A program made the translations under genes and the position numbers. Positions 1 to 7,400 of a stretch of 9,163 nt of DNA are shown here, piece by piece. This DNA is from an uncultured Clostridia bacterium (lineage in GTDB: Bacteria; Bacillota; Clostridia; Christensenellales; Borkfalkiaceae), in the NCBI GenBank assembly GCA_947176485.1, contig CAMWQS010000061.1, forward strand, positions 1-9,163. Reading direction: 5' to 3'. How positions within the stretch are numbered: position 1 is the first letter of the stretch; each line of letters begins with the position of its first letter. The notes below the pieces were generated by a model that ran no database searches, was not told the origin of the DNA, and saw only the letters and a list, made by a program, of their open reading frames with translations.

Positions 1-17
1 GTGTGAAGGGGTGTTAA

Positions 18-2414
18 ATGGATAAGGGCAAGATTATTGAAAGTATGACATTGCGCCAAAAGGCGGATTTCTTGACGGGTAAAAACTTCTGGGAAACGCT
101 CGACCTTCCGGCACTGGGCGTGCCGTCGATATTTTTATCGGACGGGCCCCACGGGTTAAGGCGTCAAGCGGCTAAGGCAGACCATCTCGGCTTAAACGCA
201 AGTATCCCCGCAACGTGCTTCCCCACGGCTGCAACTATGGCAAACTCGTGGAACGAAGAGCTCGGCGAAGAAATGGGCAAAGCTTTGGGCACTGAGGCGG
301 CTTCTTTAAACGTAAACGTCATATTAGGTCCCGGCACCTGTATGAAGCGTAACCCCCGTTGCGGAAGAAACTTCGAGTATTTTTCTGAAGACCCGTATCT
401 TGCCGGTAAAATGGCGGCGGCGTATATAAGGGGCATACAGGCAAACGGCACCTCGGCGTGCGTAAAGCACTTTGCGGGCAATAACCAGGAAGAGCGCAGA
501 ATGGTAACCGACAGCGTAATGGACGAACGCACCTTGCGCGAGATTTATTTGACGGCTTTCGAAATCGCCGTCAAAGAGGGTAAGACCAACGCGATAATGT
601 CCTCTTACAACGAAGTAAACGGCAAATTCGCCGACGAAAACGACCACCTTATCCGCGATATTTTGCGCGGCGAGTGGGGCTTTGACGGCGTAGTAATTTC
701 CGACTGGGCGGGCACCAATAACAAGGTTGCCTCCACCAAGGCGGGAAGTGATTTGGAAATGCCGTCCTGCAAATACGGCGCGGACGATATAGTCAAAGCT
801 GTAGAAAGCGGCGAGCTTGATATTAAATACGTTGACGAAAGCGTAGAAAGAATTTTAACGCTTATCGAAAAGACCTCCGAAGGCGAAAAGGGCAAACCGC
901 TTGATATCGAAGCCCACGACGAAATAGCCAAGAAATGCGCGGAAGAAAGTATCGTGCTTTTGAAAAACGACGGCATTCTTCCTTTAAATAACGAAGTTAA
1001 GGTTGCAATTATCGGCGACTTTGCGGATAAACCCAGGTACCAAGGCGCGGGCTCGTCGGTGGTAAACCCCACGAAGCTTACCTCGCTTTTGGACGAAAAA
1101 GAAAATTTGAATTTTATTGGCTACGAAAAGGGCTTCGATAGATACGGCAAGGATAAACCCAAGCTTATAAGAAAAGCCGTCAAGCTTGCAAAGCAAGCGG
1201 ACGTAGTAGTGCTTTGCTTAGGCTTGGACGAAGTCAGCGAAGCCGAGGGCTTGGATAGGGAGCATATCAAAATTCCCCAAAACCAAATCGAGCTCTTCAA
1301 GCAAGTACGAGTATTCAGCAAAAAGCTCGTGCTGGTGCTGTCTTGCGGCAGCGCGATAGAAACTAATTGGTGCCGCAGCTCCAACGCAATAGTGTACGGC
1401 TGTCTTTCGGGTCAGGCGGGTGCAAAGGCAATATGCGAGGTTTTAACGGGCAAGGTCAACCCCAGCGGTAAGCTTGCCGAAACCTTCCCCGTAAAATACG
1501 ACGACTGCTCGACGGCAAACTACTTCCCCGGCAAGCAAATGACGGTGGAGTACCGCGAGGGTCTGTATATAGGTTACAGATATTACGACACGGCTAAGGT
1601 TCCCGTCGCATACCCGTTCGGTTACGGTCTTTCGTACACGAAATTCGACTACTCCGATATCTCGGTAACCGAAAAAGGCGTTACCTTTAAAATCACAAAC
1701 ACGGGCGATTACGACGGTGCGGAAATAGCGCAGCTTTATATCGGCAAAAAGGGTGGCAAAATCTTCCGCCCCGCAAAGGAGCTTAAAGGCTTTAAAAAGG
1801 TATTTATAAAGAAGGGCGAAAGCGCAAAGGTTACGATTCCCTTCGACGATAAAACCTTCCGCTACTTCAATATCAGTACTAATAAATGGGAAGTAGAGGG
1901 GGGCGAGTATCAGCTCTATATCGGCGCAAGCATAGCGGATATAAAGCTTGAAGCAAGCATTTCGAAACAAGCCACAACTGAAAATTGCCCCTATAATCCG
2001 GCGGAGTTGCCTTCGTATTACAGCGGCAATATAAAGGCGGTACCTGACGCAGAATTCAAAGCTTTATTGGGCAGAGATATCCCTAAATCGGGCTATAATT
2101 TCTACAAGAAAAACCGAATGGTTATCCACGAAAACTGCACGGTTGCAGACCTCAGATATTCCAAGCGTTGGGTCGGCAGGGCGTTCGCGGGCGTGATAAG
2201 GTTCGCAATTGCGTTTTTAAGAAAGACGGGCAACCGAACGGCGGCAAACACCATAGTAATGGGCGTGCTGCACCAGCCCGTAAGGGGGCTTGCCAAGTTC
2301 GGCAAAATGAGCCGCAGGCAAATGGAAGCTTTGCTTTTAATGTTCAACGGGCATTTCTTTAAAGGCGTCGGCAGATTTTTTTCAAAGGAAAAAGTAAAAA
2401 AGGGAGATAAGTAA
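18..2414 (+). CDS. Glycoside hydrolase family 3 enzyme (beta-glucosidase-like), cytosolic
   Basis: Probably hydrolyses terminal beta-linked sugars (beta-glucosidase or beta-xylosidase type) in the cytosol, since there is no signal peptide. Seen: an N-terminal GH3 barrel (about residues 1-300) with the substrate-binding KHFAGNNQE motif at 150-158 and the VISDWAG motif, where D229 is the expected nucleophile. A GH3 C-terminal alpha/beta domain (about 310-540) carries SEAEGLDR, with E410 or E408 a candidate acid/base. A fibronectin III-like domain lies at about 550-650. A further tail of about 150 residues (650-798) is rich in basic and hydrophobic segments and lies outside the classic GH3 domains. 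At 798 residues the length is normal for three-domain GH3 enzymes. The ATG at 18 is preceded by GAAGGGG (5-11). A TAA at 15-17 abuts the start and could end an upstream gene, so this may be an internal operon gene. The exact substrate cannot be read from sequence. Confidence 0.95.
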   Translation: MDKGKIIESMTLRQKADFLTGKNFWETLDLPALGVPSIFLSDGPHGLRRQAAKADHLGLNASIPATCFPTAATMANSWNEELGEEMGKALGTEAASLNVNVILGPGTCMKRNPRCGRNFEYFSEDPYLAGKMAAAYIRGIQANGTSACVKHFAGNNQEERRMVTDSVMDERTLREIYLTAFEIAVKEGKTNAIMSSYNEVNGKFADENDHLIRDILRGEWGFDGVVISDWAGTNNKVASTKAGSDLEMPSCKYGADDIVKAVESGELDIKYVDESVERILTLIEKTSEGEKGKPLDIEAHDEIAKKCAEESIVLLKNDGILPLNNEVKVAIIGDFADKPRYQGAGSSVVNPTKLTSLLDEKENLNFIGYEKGFDRYGKDKPKLIRKAVKLAKQADVVVLCLGLDEVSEAEGLDREHIKIPQNQIELFKQVRVFSKKLVLVLSCGSAIETNWCRSSNAIVYGCLSGQAGAKAICEVLTGKVNPSGKLAETFPVKYDDCSTANYFPGKQMTVEYREGLYIGYRYYDTAKVPVAYPFGYGLSYTKFDYSDISVTEKGVTFKITNTGDYDGAEIAQLYIGKKGGKIFRPAKELKGFKKVFIKKGESAKVTIPFDDKTFRYFNISTNKWEVEGGEYQLYIGASIADIKLEASISKQATTENCPYNPAELPSYYSGNIKAVPDAEFKALLGRDIPKSGYNFYKKNRMVIHENCTVADLRYSKRWVGRAFAGVIRFAIAFLRKTGNRTAANTIVMGVLHQPVRGLAKFGKMSRRQMEALLLMFNGHFFKGVGRFFSKEKVKKGDK
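2401..2406 (+). promoter_or_regulatory. Ribosome binding site for the GtrA-like gene
   Basis: AGGGAG lies within the last codons of the GH3 gene, nine bases before the ATG at 2416. The stop codon of the upstream gene (2412-2414) sits between the two, so translation of the pair is probably coupled. Confidence 0.7.
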
Positions 2415-2415
2415 A

Positions 2416-3396
2416 ATGAGTGAAGAAGTAAAAGAGTACACGGCTGAGGATATAAAAAGCCAAATTAAACCGTTATCTAATAACGCCTTCGTAAGGTTTT
2501 TCCAAAAAATCCTTCGTTGGTGGCTGGGCGTATGGTACGGCTTCTGCGATAAAAAACCCAAGTTTTCCGCGCTCGTCTATAAGGTGTTTTTCTTTATAGC
2601 CTTCTCAATGGGCGTAACCATTTGGCAGTTCTTGATTATGGCAATCGTGCCCGAGTTTTTACCTAAAACGGACGCGGTCGGTTGGCCCATGATACCCCTT
2701 GAAGCGGCGGGCGGCAAGAACTTCATAATCTTCGGCGACGAGAAGGGTTGGGCAACCTTTATCTGCTTTGAAATCGCAGTTTTCACCGCACAGTGCATCA
2801 ACTTCCCCTTGCAAAGAAATATCACTTACCGCTCTCACGGCAACCCTTGGTTCCAGGCAATGTGGTACTTTATCGGCTGGGTGCTCGTATCCATTGCAAC
2901 CAACGCTTTGTGGGGCGTATGTAACGCATTTTTACTTCACTGGGGCAGCCCCGATATCGTAAACGGACTTTTAAAAACCGTTTTAACGGGCGGCGTATCA
3001 CTCGTAATATTCTTCTTTATCTTTATGGTTATCTTCCCCGATAACAATAAAATCGCCAAGAGTGCCAGGAAGAAGTATGAAAAGTTAGTTGCGGCAAACG
3101 CACCCGCGGAAAAGGTTGCAAAAGCCGAAGCTAAAATGAAGCTTTGGGAAGAAAAAGCGTTATTAAACAATACCGAAAAGGAATACGCAAAAGCAAAATC
3201 TCAGGTAAACGCAAAGGCAATGACCTATTTTGCAATAGTCAAGGCATCGGAAAATCCCAAGCTTTCCGACGAGGAAAAGGCGGCTTATCCCGAAAAGATA
3301 AAGACGGCTTTCGACAACGCGGTTGAAGCAATAAAGATTAAAAACGAAAAGGAAGAAGCGTTTAACGCATTAAACGATACTAAAGAAGAAAAATAA
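2416..3396 (+). CDS. GtrA-like four-helix membrane protein with a charged cytoplasmic tail
   Basis: Integral membrane protein of 326 residues. Seen: a charged N-terminus, then hydrophobic segments at about 54-78, 111-130, 147-175 and 186-207. The end of helix 2 reads INFPLQRNITYRS (128-140), matching the N-F-x-x-x-R-x-x-T-Y/F-R signature of GtrA-type proteins, which are small four-helix proteins linked to translocating or handling polyprenyl-linked sugars for the cell envelope. Two features depart from the usual family: a longer loop between helices 1 and 2 (about 79-110), and a tail of roughly 120 residues (212-326) rich in Ala, Lys and Glu that looks helical or coiled-coil. Most GtrA proteins are 120-160 residues and lack such a tail. 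The gene starts one base after the GH3 stop and runs into the YwaF-like gene. A flippase role is inference; the family call rests on one motif and the helix count. Confidence 0.7.
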   Translation: MSEEVKEYTAEDIKSQIKPLSNNAFVRFFQKILRWWLGVWYGFCDKKPKFSALVYKVFFFIAFSMGVTIWQFLIMAIVPEFLPKTDAVGWPMIPLEAAGGKNFIIFGDEKGWATFICFEIAVFTAQCINFPLQRNITYRSHGNPWFQAMWYFIGWVLVSIATNALWGVCNAFLLHWGSPDIVNGLLKTVLTGGVSLVIFFFIFMVIFPDNNKIAKSARKKYEKLVAANAPAEKVAKAEAKMKLWEEKALLNNTEKEYAKAKSQVNAKAMTYFAIVKASENPKLSDEEKAAYPEKIKTAFDNAVEAIKIKNEKEEAFNALNDTKEEK

Positions 3397-3400
3397 TAAT

Positions 3401-4168
3401 ATGTTTTCAGGTCTACATTTTGCATGGATAGCCATATGCGCAGTTATAATAGCGGGACTGCTTACTTGGTCGCTACTACAAAAATGGAAATATAAAACGG
3501 CACTTTGGGTGGCGGTAGGGTATTCCGTTTTAAGCGAGCTCGTAAAAGTATTTTCGCGCATAAAGGAATACGACGCACTTAAATGGAAGGGCGAGCTTGG
3601 CGGATTTATCGACGTATCCGCGCTTCCCTTGCATCTTTGCTCTATCCTTATATTTATAGTGTTTGCGCTTGCGCTCACCAAAAACGAAAAAGTAAAATCC
3701 GCACTTTTAAGCTTCTATGTACCCGTTGCGCTCTGCGGCGGAATACTCGCAATTTTAATTCCCAACGACGGCGTTAATTTTGATAACGTAAAGGTATGGC
3801 AAGGCTTTATATACCACTCGGGCATAGTGTGGTTCTCACTGTACCTTATAATCACCAAGCAAGTCGATTTAAAATTAAAGGCGTATATAAGAAACGTAAT
3901 AATCTTACTTGCGCTCGTAATCATAATGCTATGGGTCAACGGCGCGCTGCAAGTATATTCAAGGAACGGAATGTACGATATCAATTTCTTCTTCCTCGTT
4001 CACCCGCCCATAGACGGCTTGCCGATATTAAATTTAAAGCACGGCTACGGCGCGTACCTTGCAACCATAATCGCAATAGGCGCGTTTGCAATCACGGCGG
4101 TGCATATAGGCCCGATTATAAAAGAAGCAATAGAAAAGCGCAAAATTAAAGAACAAACTGAAAATTAA
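3401..4168 (+). CDS. YwaF/TP0381-type polytopic membrane protein (TIGR02206-like)
   Basis: Hydrophobic protein of 255 residues with about seven predicted membrane helices (roughly 7-27, 32-50, 74-93, 101-120, 132-152, 162-180, 215-240). Seen: LPLHLC at 75-80 at the start of helix 3, a YHSG motif at 138-141 in helix 5, and a DINFFFLVHPP stretch (193-203) before the last helix. The LPLHLC and later histidine pattern is what I recognise from the bacterial YwaF/TP0381 integral membrane family. That family is distantly related to eukaryotic TMEM164, reported to act as a phospholipid acyltransferase, so a lipid-modifying role with H78 and C80 near the active site is possible but unproven. Only four bases (3397-3400) separate it from the previous gene. 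Its Shine-Dalgarno is weak (AAGAAG within 3382-3390), so coupled translation is likely. It is the last gene before a strong terminator. Confidence 0.75.
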   Translation: MFSGLHFAWIAICAVIIAGLLTWSLLQKWKYKTALWVAVGYSVLSELVKVFSRIKEYDALKWKGELGGFIDVSALPLHLCSILIFIVFALALTKNEKVKSALLSFYVPVALCGGILAILIPNDGVNFDNVKVWQGFIYHSGIVWFSLYLIITKQVDLKLKAYIRNVIILLALVIIMLWVNGALQVYSRNGMYDINFFFLVHPPIDGLPILNLKHGYGAYLATIIAIGAFAITAVHIGPIIKEAIEKRKIKEQTEN

Positions 4169-4169
4169 T

Positions 4170-4197
4170 AAAAAAGGGGGTAGTTGCCCCCTTTTTT
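4170..4197 (+). terminator. Intrinsic terminator of the GH3 operon
   Basis: GGGGG (4176-4180) pairs with CCCCC (4187-4191) around the six-base loop TAGTTG. Six flanking A residues (4170-4175) pair with six T residues (4192-4197), giving a perfect 11-bp stem ending in a T run. It begins two bases after the stop codon of the YwaF-like gene. The A-run/T-run symmetry means it could also stop transcription from the other side, but no opposing gene is present. Confidence 0.93.
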
Positions 4198-4202
4198 ATT
4201 TT

Positions 4203-4227
4203 TGCGTTAGGTTTATCAAAACTTATA
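4203..4227 (+). promoter_or_regulatory. Conserved upstream box, copy A
   Basis: TGCGTTA (4203-4209) is followed by CAAAACTTATA (4217-4227). The same two words occur at 9071-9077 and 9080-9090. In both copies the second word ends exactly 31 bases before a TTGACA -35 element. The position suits an activator site or a far-upstream AT-rich element. The function is inferred from repetition only. Confidence 0.5.
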
Positions 4228-4258
4228 TATCATATAATTAATATTGTCGCTAAAATAT

Positions 4259-4287
4259 TTGACATTACATAACAATAAGAGTATATT
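4259..4287 (+). promoter_or_regulatory. Sigma-A-type promoter of the lipoprotein gene
   Basis: TTGACA (4259-4264) and TATATT (4282-4287) are separated by exactly 17 bases: a perfect -35 hexamer and a five-of-six -10 hexamer. Transcription would start at about 4293-4296, leaving a leader of about 175 nt before the ATG at 4469. The same hexamers, spacing and downstream TATTCAC recur at 9122-9157. Confidence 0.82.
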
Positions 4288-4329
4288 TATTCACGTAGAT
4301 GTAAAAATATAAATACCGTGCACGTATTT

Positions 4330-4369
4330 TTTCACAAAATATGCATAAATTGTGAATAATTTCACAAAA
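4330..4369 (+). repeat. Alternating heptamer cluster TTCACAA / TTGTGAA / TTCACAA
   Basis: TTCACAA occurs at 4331-4337 and 4361-4367, and its reverse complement TTGTGAA lies between them at 4350-4356. The outer copies are part of a longer direct repeat TTTCACAAAA (4330-4339, 4360-4369) starting 30 bases apart, close to three helical turns. As DNA this could be an operator array. As RNA the middle copy could pair with either neighbour, giving two mutually exclusive hairpins (loops of 12 and 4 bases) in the leader. Confidence 0.6.
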
Positions 4370-4375
4370 GCACGA

Positions 4376-4418
4376 AACGAGGGACGTCCCTCGTTGGCTT
4401 TACTGCGTAAAGCCAACG
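4376..4418 (+). repeat. Perfect 20-bp palindrome overlapping a 12-bp hairpin
   Basis: AACGAGGGACGTCCCTCGTT (4376-4395) is a perfect palindrome. It overlaps by four bases (CGTT, 4392-4395) a second perfect inverted repeat: CGTTGGCTTTAC (4392-4403), loop TGC, GTAAAGCCAACG (4407-4418). No T run follows either, so they are not ordinary terminators. They are much more GC-rich than the surrounding leader, which fits a small dispersed palindromic element or a structured RNA leader. The shared CGTT can pair with AACG at 4376-4379 or at 4415-4418, so the ends of the two stems compete. Confidence 0.75.
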
Positions 4419-4456
4419 TAAACATCACTAATTGTAAAAAAATTTTTTTAATATAT

Positions 4457-4463
4457 AAGGAGA
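4457..4463 (+). promoter_or_regulatory. Ribosome binding site fixing the lipoprotein start
   Basis: AAGGAGA lies five bases before the ATG at 4469, and the lipoprotein signal sequence begins directly at that ATG. An in-frame GTG at 4352 would add 39 residues read through the palindromes, but it lacks a comparable ribosome site and would bury the signal peptide. The 4469 start is therefore preferred. Confidence 0.9.
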
Positions 4464-4468
4464 CGAAT

Positions 4469-7400
4469 ATGAAAAACAAAAAGTTGCTCGTACTGGTACT
4501 TGCGGCGTTTTCGCTTTCTGCGGTCGGTGCGTTTGCCGCTACCGGTTGCGACCCCGAAGAAACTAAGCCCCAGCACGAACATACGTACACTTGGCAGTCT
4601 ACTGCCGACGGACACAGCGGCACGTGTGAGTGCGGGGACGAGAAGGTAACCGAGCCTCACGTTGACGTCAAGAACAACGCTACGGGCGAAAACGGCAAAG
4701 ACGGCAAGTGCGACGTCTGCGACTATGAAATCAAGCAAGTCGTATCTTTCAACGTACTGGGACACGGCACCGCGCCCGACGCGCTTAACGTAAGCTTCGG
4801 CGACAAGGTAACTAAGCCCGCAGACTTAGAGGAGGACGGTTATAACTTCCTCGGCTGGTATAAGGACGCGGACGGCAACACGGAGTTCGACTTTGACGAC
4901 CCTATTACGGGCGACACGGTAATTTACGCAAAGTGGGAGGAGAACACCACCCCCGGCGAAACCGCTAAATACGCGCACGTCCTTACCCTTGGCGAGCCTA
5001 ATCCTCACGTTCTCGGCTCTAAAGGATATTCCTATTATAAATATACCGCTACGGAAACGGGCAGATATCAGATTGACCTCGGATTGGGCGTTAACAACGC
5101 AAAGTGCAGCTTCACTACCGATTTGGACGACGGTGTCTACGGCAACGGTCAGGACGTATCTACTAAGTACTTTGACCTTGACGCAGAGGCAAGCGTAATA
5201 ATCAAGCTGTCTTGCTCCGAAGCCCTTCCCGCAGATGCGGCAGTCAGCGTAATCGTATCCCAAGTAACTAACGAAGCCCTTCCCGCCGACGGTTGGTTCA
5301 GCGGACTTTACACGAACGGCTCAACCATGTTCATCTTTGACAGGGAAAGCAAACAGATGCGCTATGAAGGCGTTGACGACGCTTACGGCTGTAACTATAT
5401 AGGCGGCTCATTCGATACTCTTACCTTCCAACAAGGTACTGGAATTTATGCAAATAACTATAAATTCGTCCGCAAAGGTGACGGCGTATACGAAGTTATC
5501 TCTACCGGTTCTACAAAAGCTACGACCTTCGTTTGCTATCCGGAAGTAGAGGGGGATTTTGCTACGGCTAATCTTGCAGGTATTTACGCCCTCGCAGACG
5601 GTGAGGACGGCAAGGGACTTACGGATGTAGTTATAAGGGAAGACGGAAAAGGCTTCTACGTCAAGGACGGAAAAAGCACCAACGTAAATCAGGCGGTTGC
5701 TTACGAAGAATACGGTATGCTTATCTTCGGTGACAACGCAAACGGTTACCTTATTTCTATAAACGAGAAAGAAGGCGATAACGTAAGCATAAAAGTGTAC
5801 AGCTCCGATTTGGGCGGCTTCGTTACATTCGAAAGAACGGGCGACCTCGTTGACACAGAGCACTCCAAGCTTCCTATAACGGTTTCTTCCGGCTCGAAGG
5901 AATATGCCGGCAGTAAATTCTCGGTTACCGTAAAGTCCGCTACACAAAGCTGGGGTTCTGGCGTATTGCTCGTCACTGCGTTTGACGAAACCTCGAATAC
6001 TTACACGATAAGAGCAGACGGTCAAAATTATAAGCTTACCGTTACGGGCGACGGCGACGAGGCGGAAATCAAAGTCTACGACGAGGCGGGCACACTTTTG
6101 GATACGCTTACCAAATTCGTAGAGGTAGTGCACGACTTACCCACCGAAGCAAACACGACTGTAACCTTGCCTAAGGAAGACTTTAAAAAGTATTTCTATT
6201 TCTTTAAGGCAACGGAATCAGGTTGGTACTCGTTCAATAATACTAACGAAAATATCGAAATTTATTACGACCTTCCCGGCTACGACCATTACGATACCGA
6301 AGGCGTTAAAACGATTAACGGTTCCCAAACGGTATATCTCGAAGCGGACGCAATAATCGGCGTCAAGAACGTATACGAAGGCGAAATGCCCGCAAGCGTA
6401 ACGTTCACCGTCGGTTTGAGTAACGCTCCCCAAGGCCGTTCGGAAGATAACCCCATCGTTTTAACCGAAACCACGACGATTGAATCGGCAGATAGAAGCA
6501 ACCCTTATTACTTCGAAATTTCAACTCCCGGTTCGTACATTATAACGTGCTCTCAGGACGTTTCTTCGTCAGGTGACAAATATAAGGTTTGGTTTACCGT
6601 AAACGGAACTAAATACGGCTGGGCAATGGGCAACAGAGGTCTTGCTTGGACGGGCGGTATTGACGCGTCAAGCCCCTACGTTCATATCACCGTGGAAGAT
6701 GGGCAGAAGGCGTCAATCGTCGTTTACAGAGAGTACAGCATGGTCAAATATGCCGATTTGACGATTATGCTTGCGGAAGATTATTCGGTAACGGGCAATG
6801 ATTTGACCATTCCCGAAGGTCTTAATTCGCTTACCTTGGAAAACGGTAAGTATAAGGCAGCTTCAAGCTCCCTTGGCGAGGTTACGGGCATCAAGCTTAC
6901 AAGTACGTCGGACTTCACCGTAATTTGCGGCGGCGTAACGTACACCGATACTGTAATAACTTTGTCCTCGTCAAAGCTTGCTTTGGGCTTCAAAATCGAA
7001 GCGGGCAGCGCGGCTGTTAGCTATACGTCGGTCTACAAGGAAGGTACACAGTATAATCCTAAGGTAATTGAGAAAGTCGGGACACAAACTAACCTCACGG
7101 CAAAGTATCTCAGCATTACCGCCCCCGAGGATAAAGATTTATTGCTTACGTCGTATTACGGTAGCAATAATTTCTTCTACGTTACTTATAACGGCGTAAA
7201 CTACGGCTTCAACTACGTAGACGGCAAATACGTTCCTTTTGAAAATTCCACTCTTAAAATTCCTAAGGGGCAGACGGTAGTAGTAACGGTCCATTGCGCT
7301 AACCCCGACTACACTACGGGCACTTGCGATTTAGATCTCGCTTACGATTTCACCGAAGAAGCAATCGAGCTTGATAAGCTTGACAGCTTCACTAAGACGA

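Larger units (their letters stand above)
4198..4468 (+). other. Gene-free control region and leader of the lipoprotein gene
   Basis: This AT-rich stretch between the operon terminator and the lipoprotein start codon carries the upstream box, the promoter, the heptamer cluster and the two overlapping palindromes listed separately. It also holds a weak AAATAC/GTATTT inverted repeat (4311-4316 and 4324-4329) followed by Ts, and a 14-base A7T7 tract (4436-4449) that may bend DNA or keep the ribosome site single-stranded. I see no convincing gene or known riboswitch class in it. Confidence 0.7.

Noticed and set aside
1..17. Tail of an upstream gene ending at TAA 15-17 or TGA 4-6
   Set aside because: Only a few codons are visible and either frame could be chance, so no product can be supported.
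4311..4332. AAATAC/GTATTT hairpin followed by Ts as a leader attenuator
   Set aside because: The stem is only six mostly A-T pairs with a seven-base loop, too weak to call a terminator without folding or conservation data.
4352..4468. In-frame N-terminal extension of the lipoprotein from a GTG at 4352
   Set aside because: It has no good ribosome site, reads through the palindromes and would place 39 residues before a clear lipoprotein signal. AAGGAGA and the ATG at 4469 fit far better.
5408..6133. Long minus-strand open frame of 241 codons opposite the lipoprotein gene
   Set aside because: It mirrors the codon pattern of the sense gene, has no recognisable domain and no ribosome site or promoter I could support. 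The same applies to other antisense frames over the GH3 gene.
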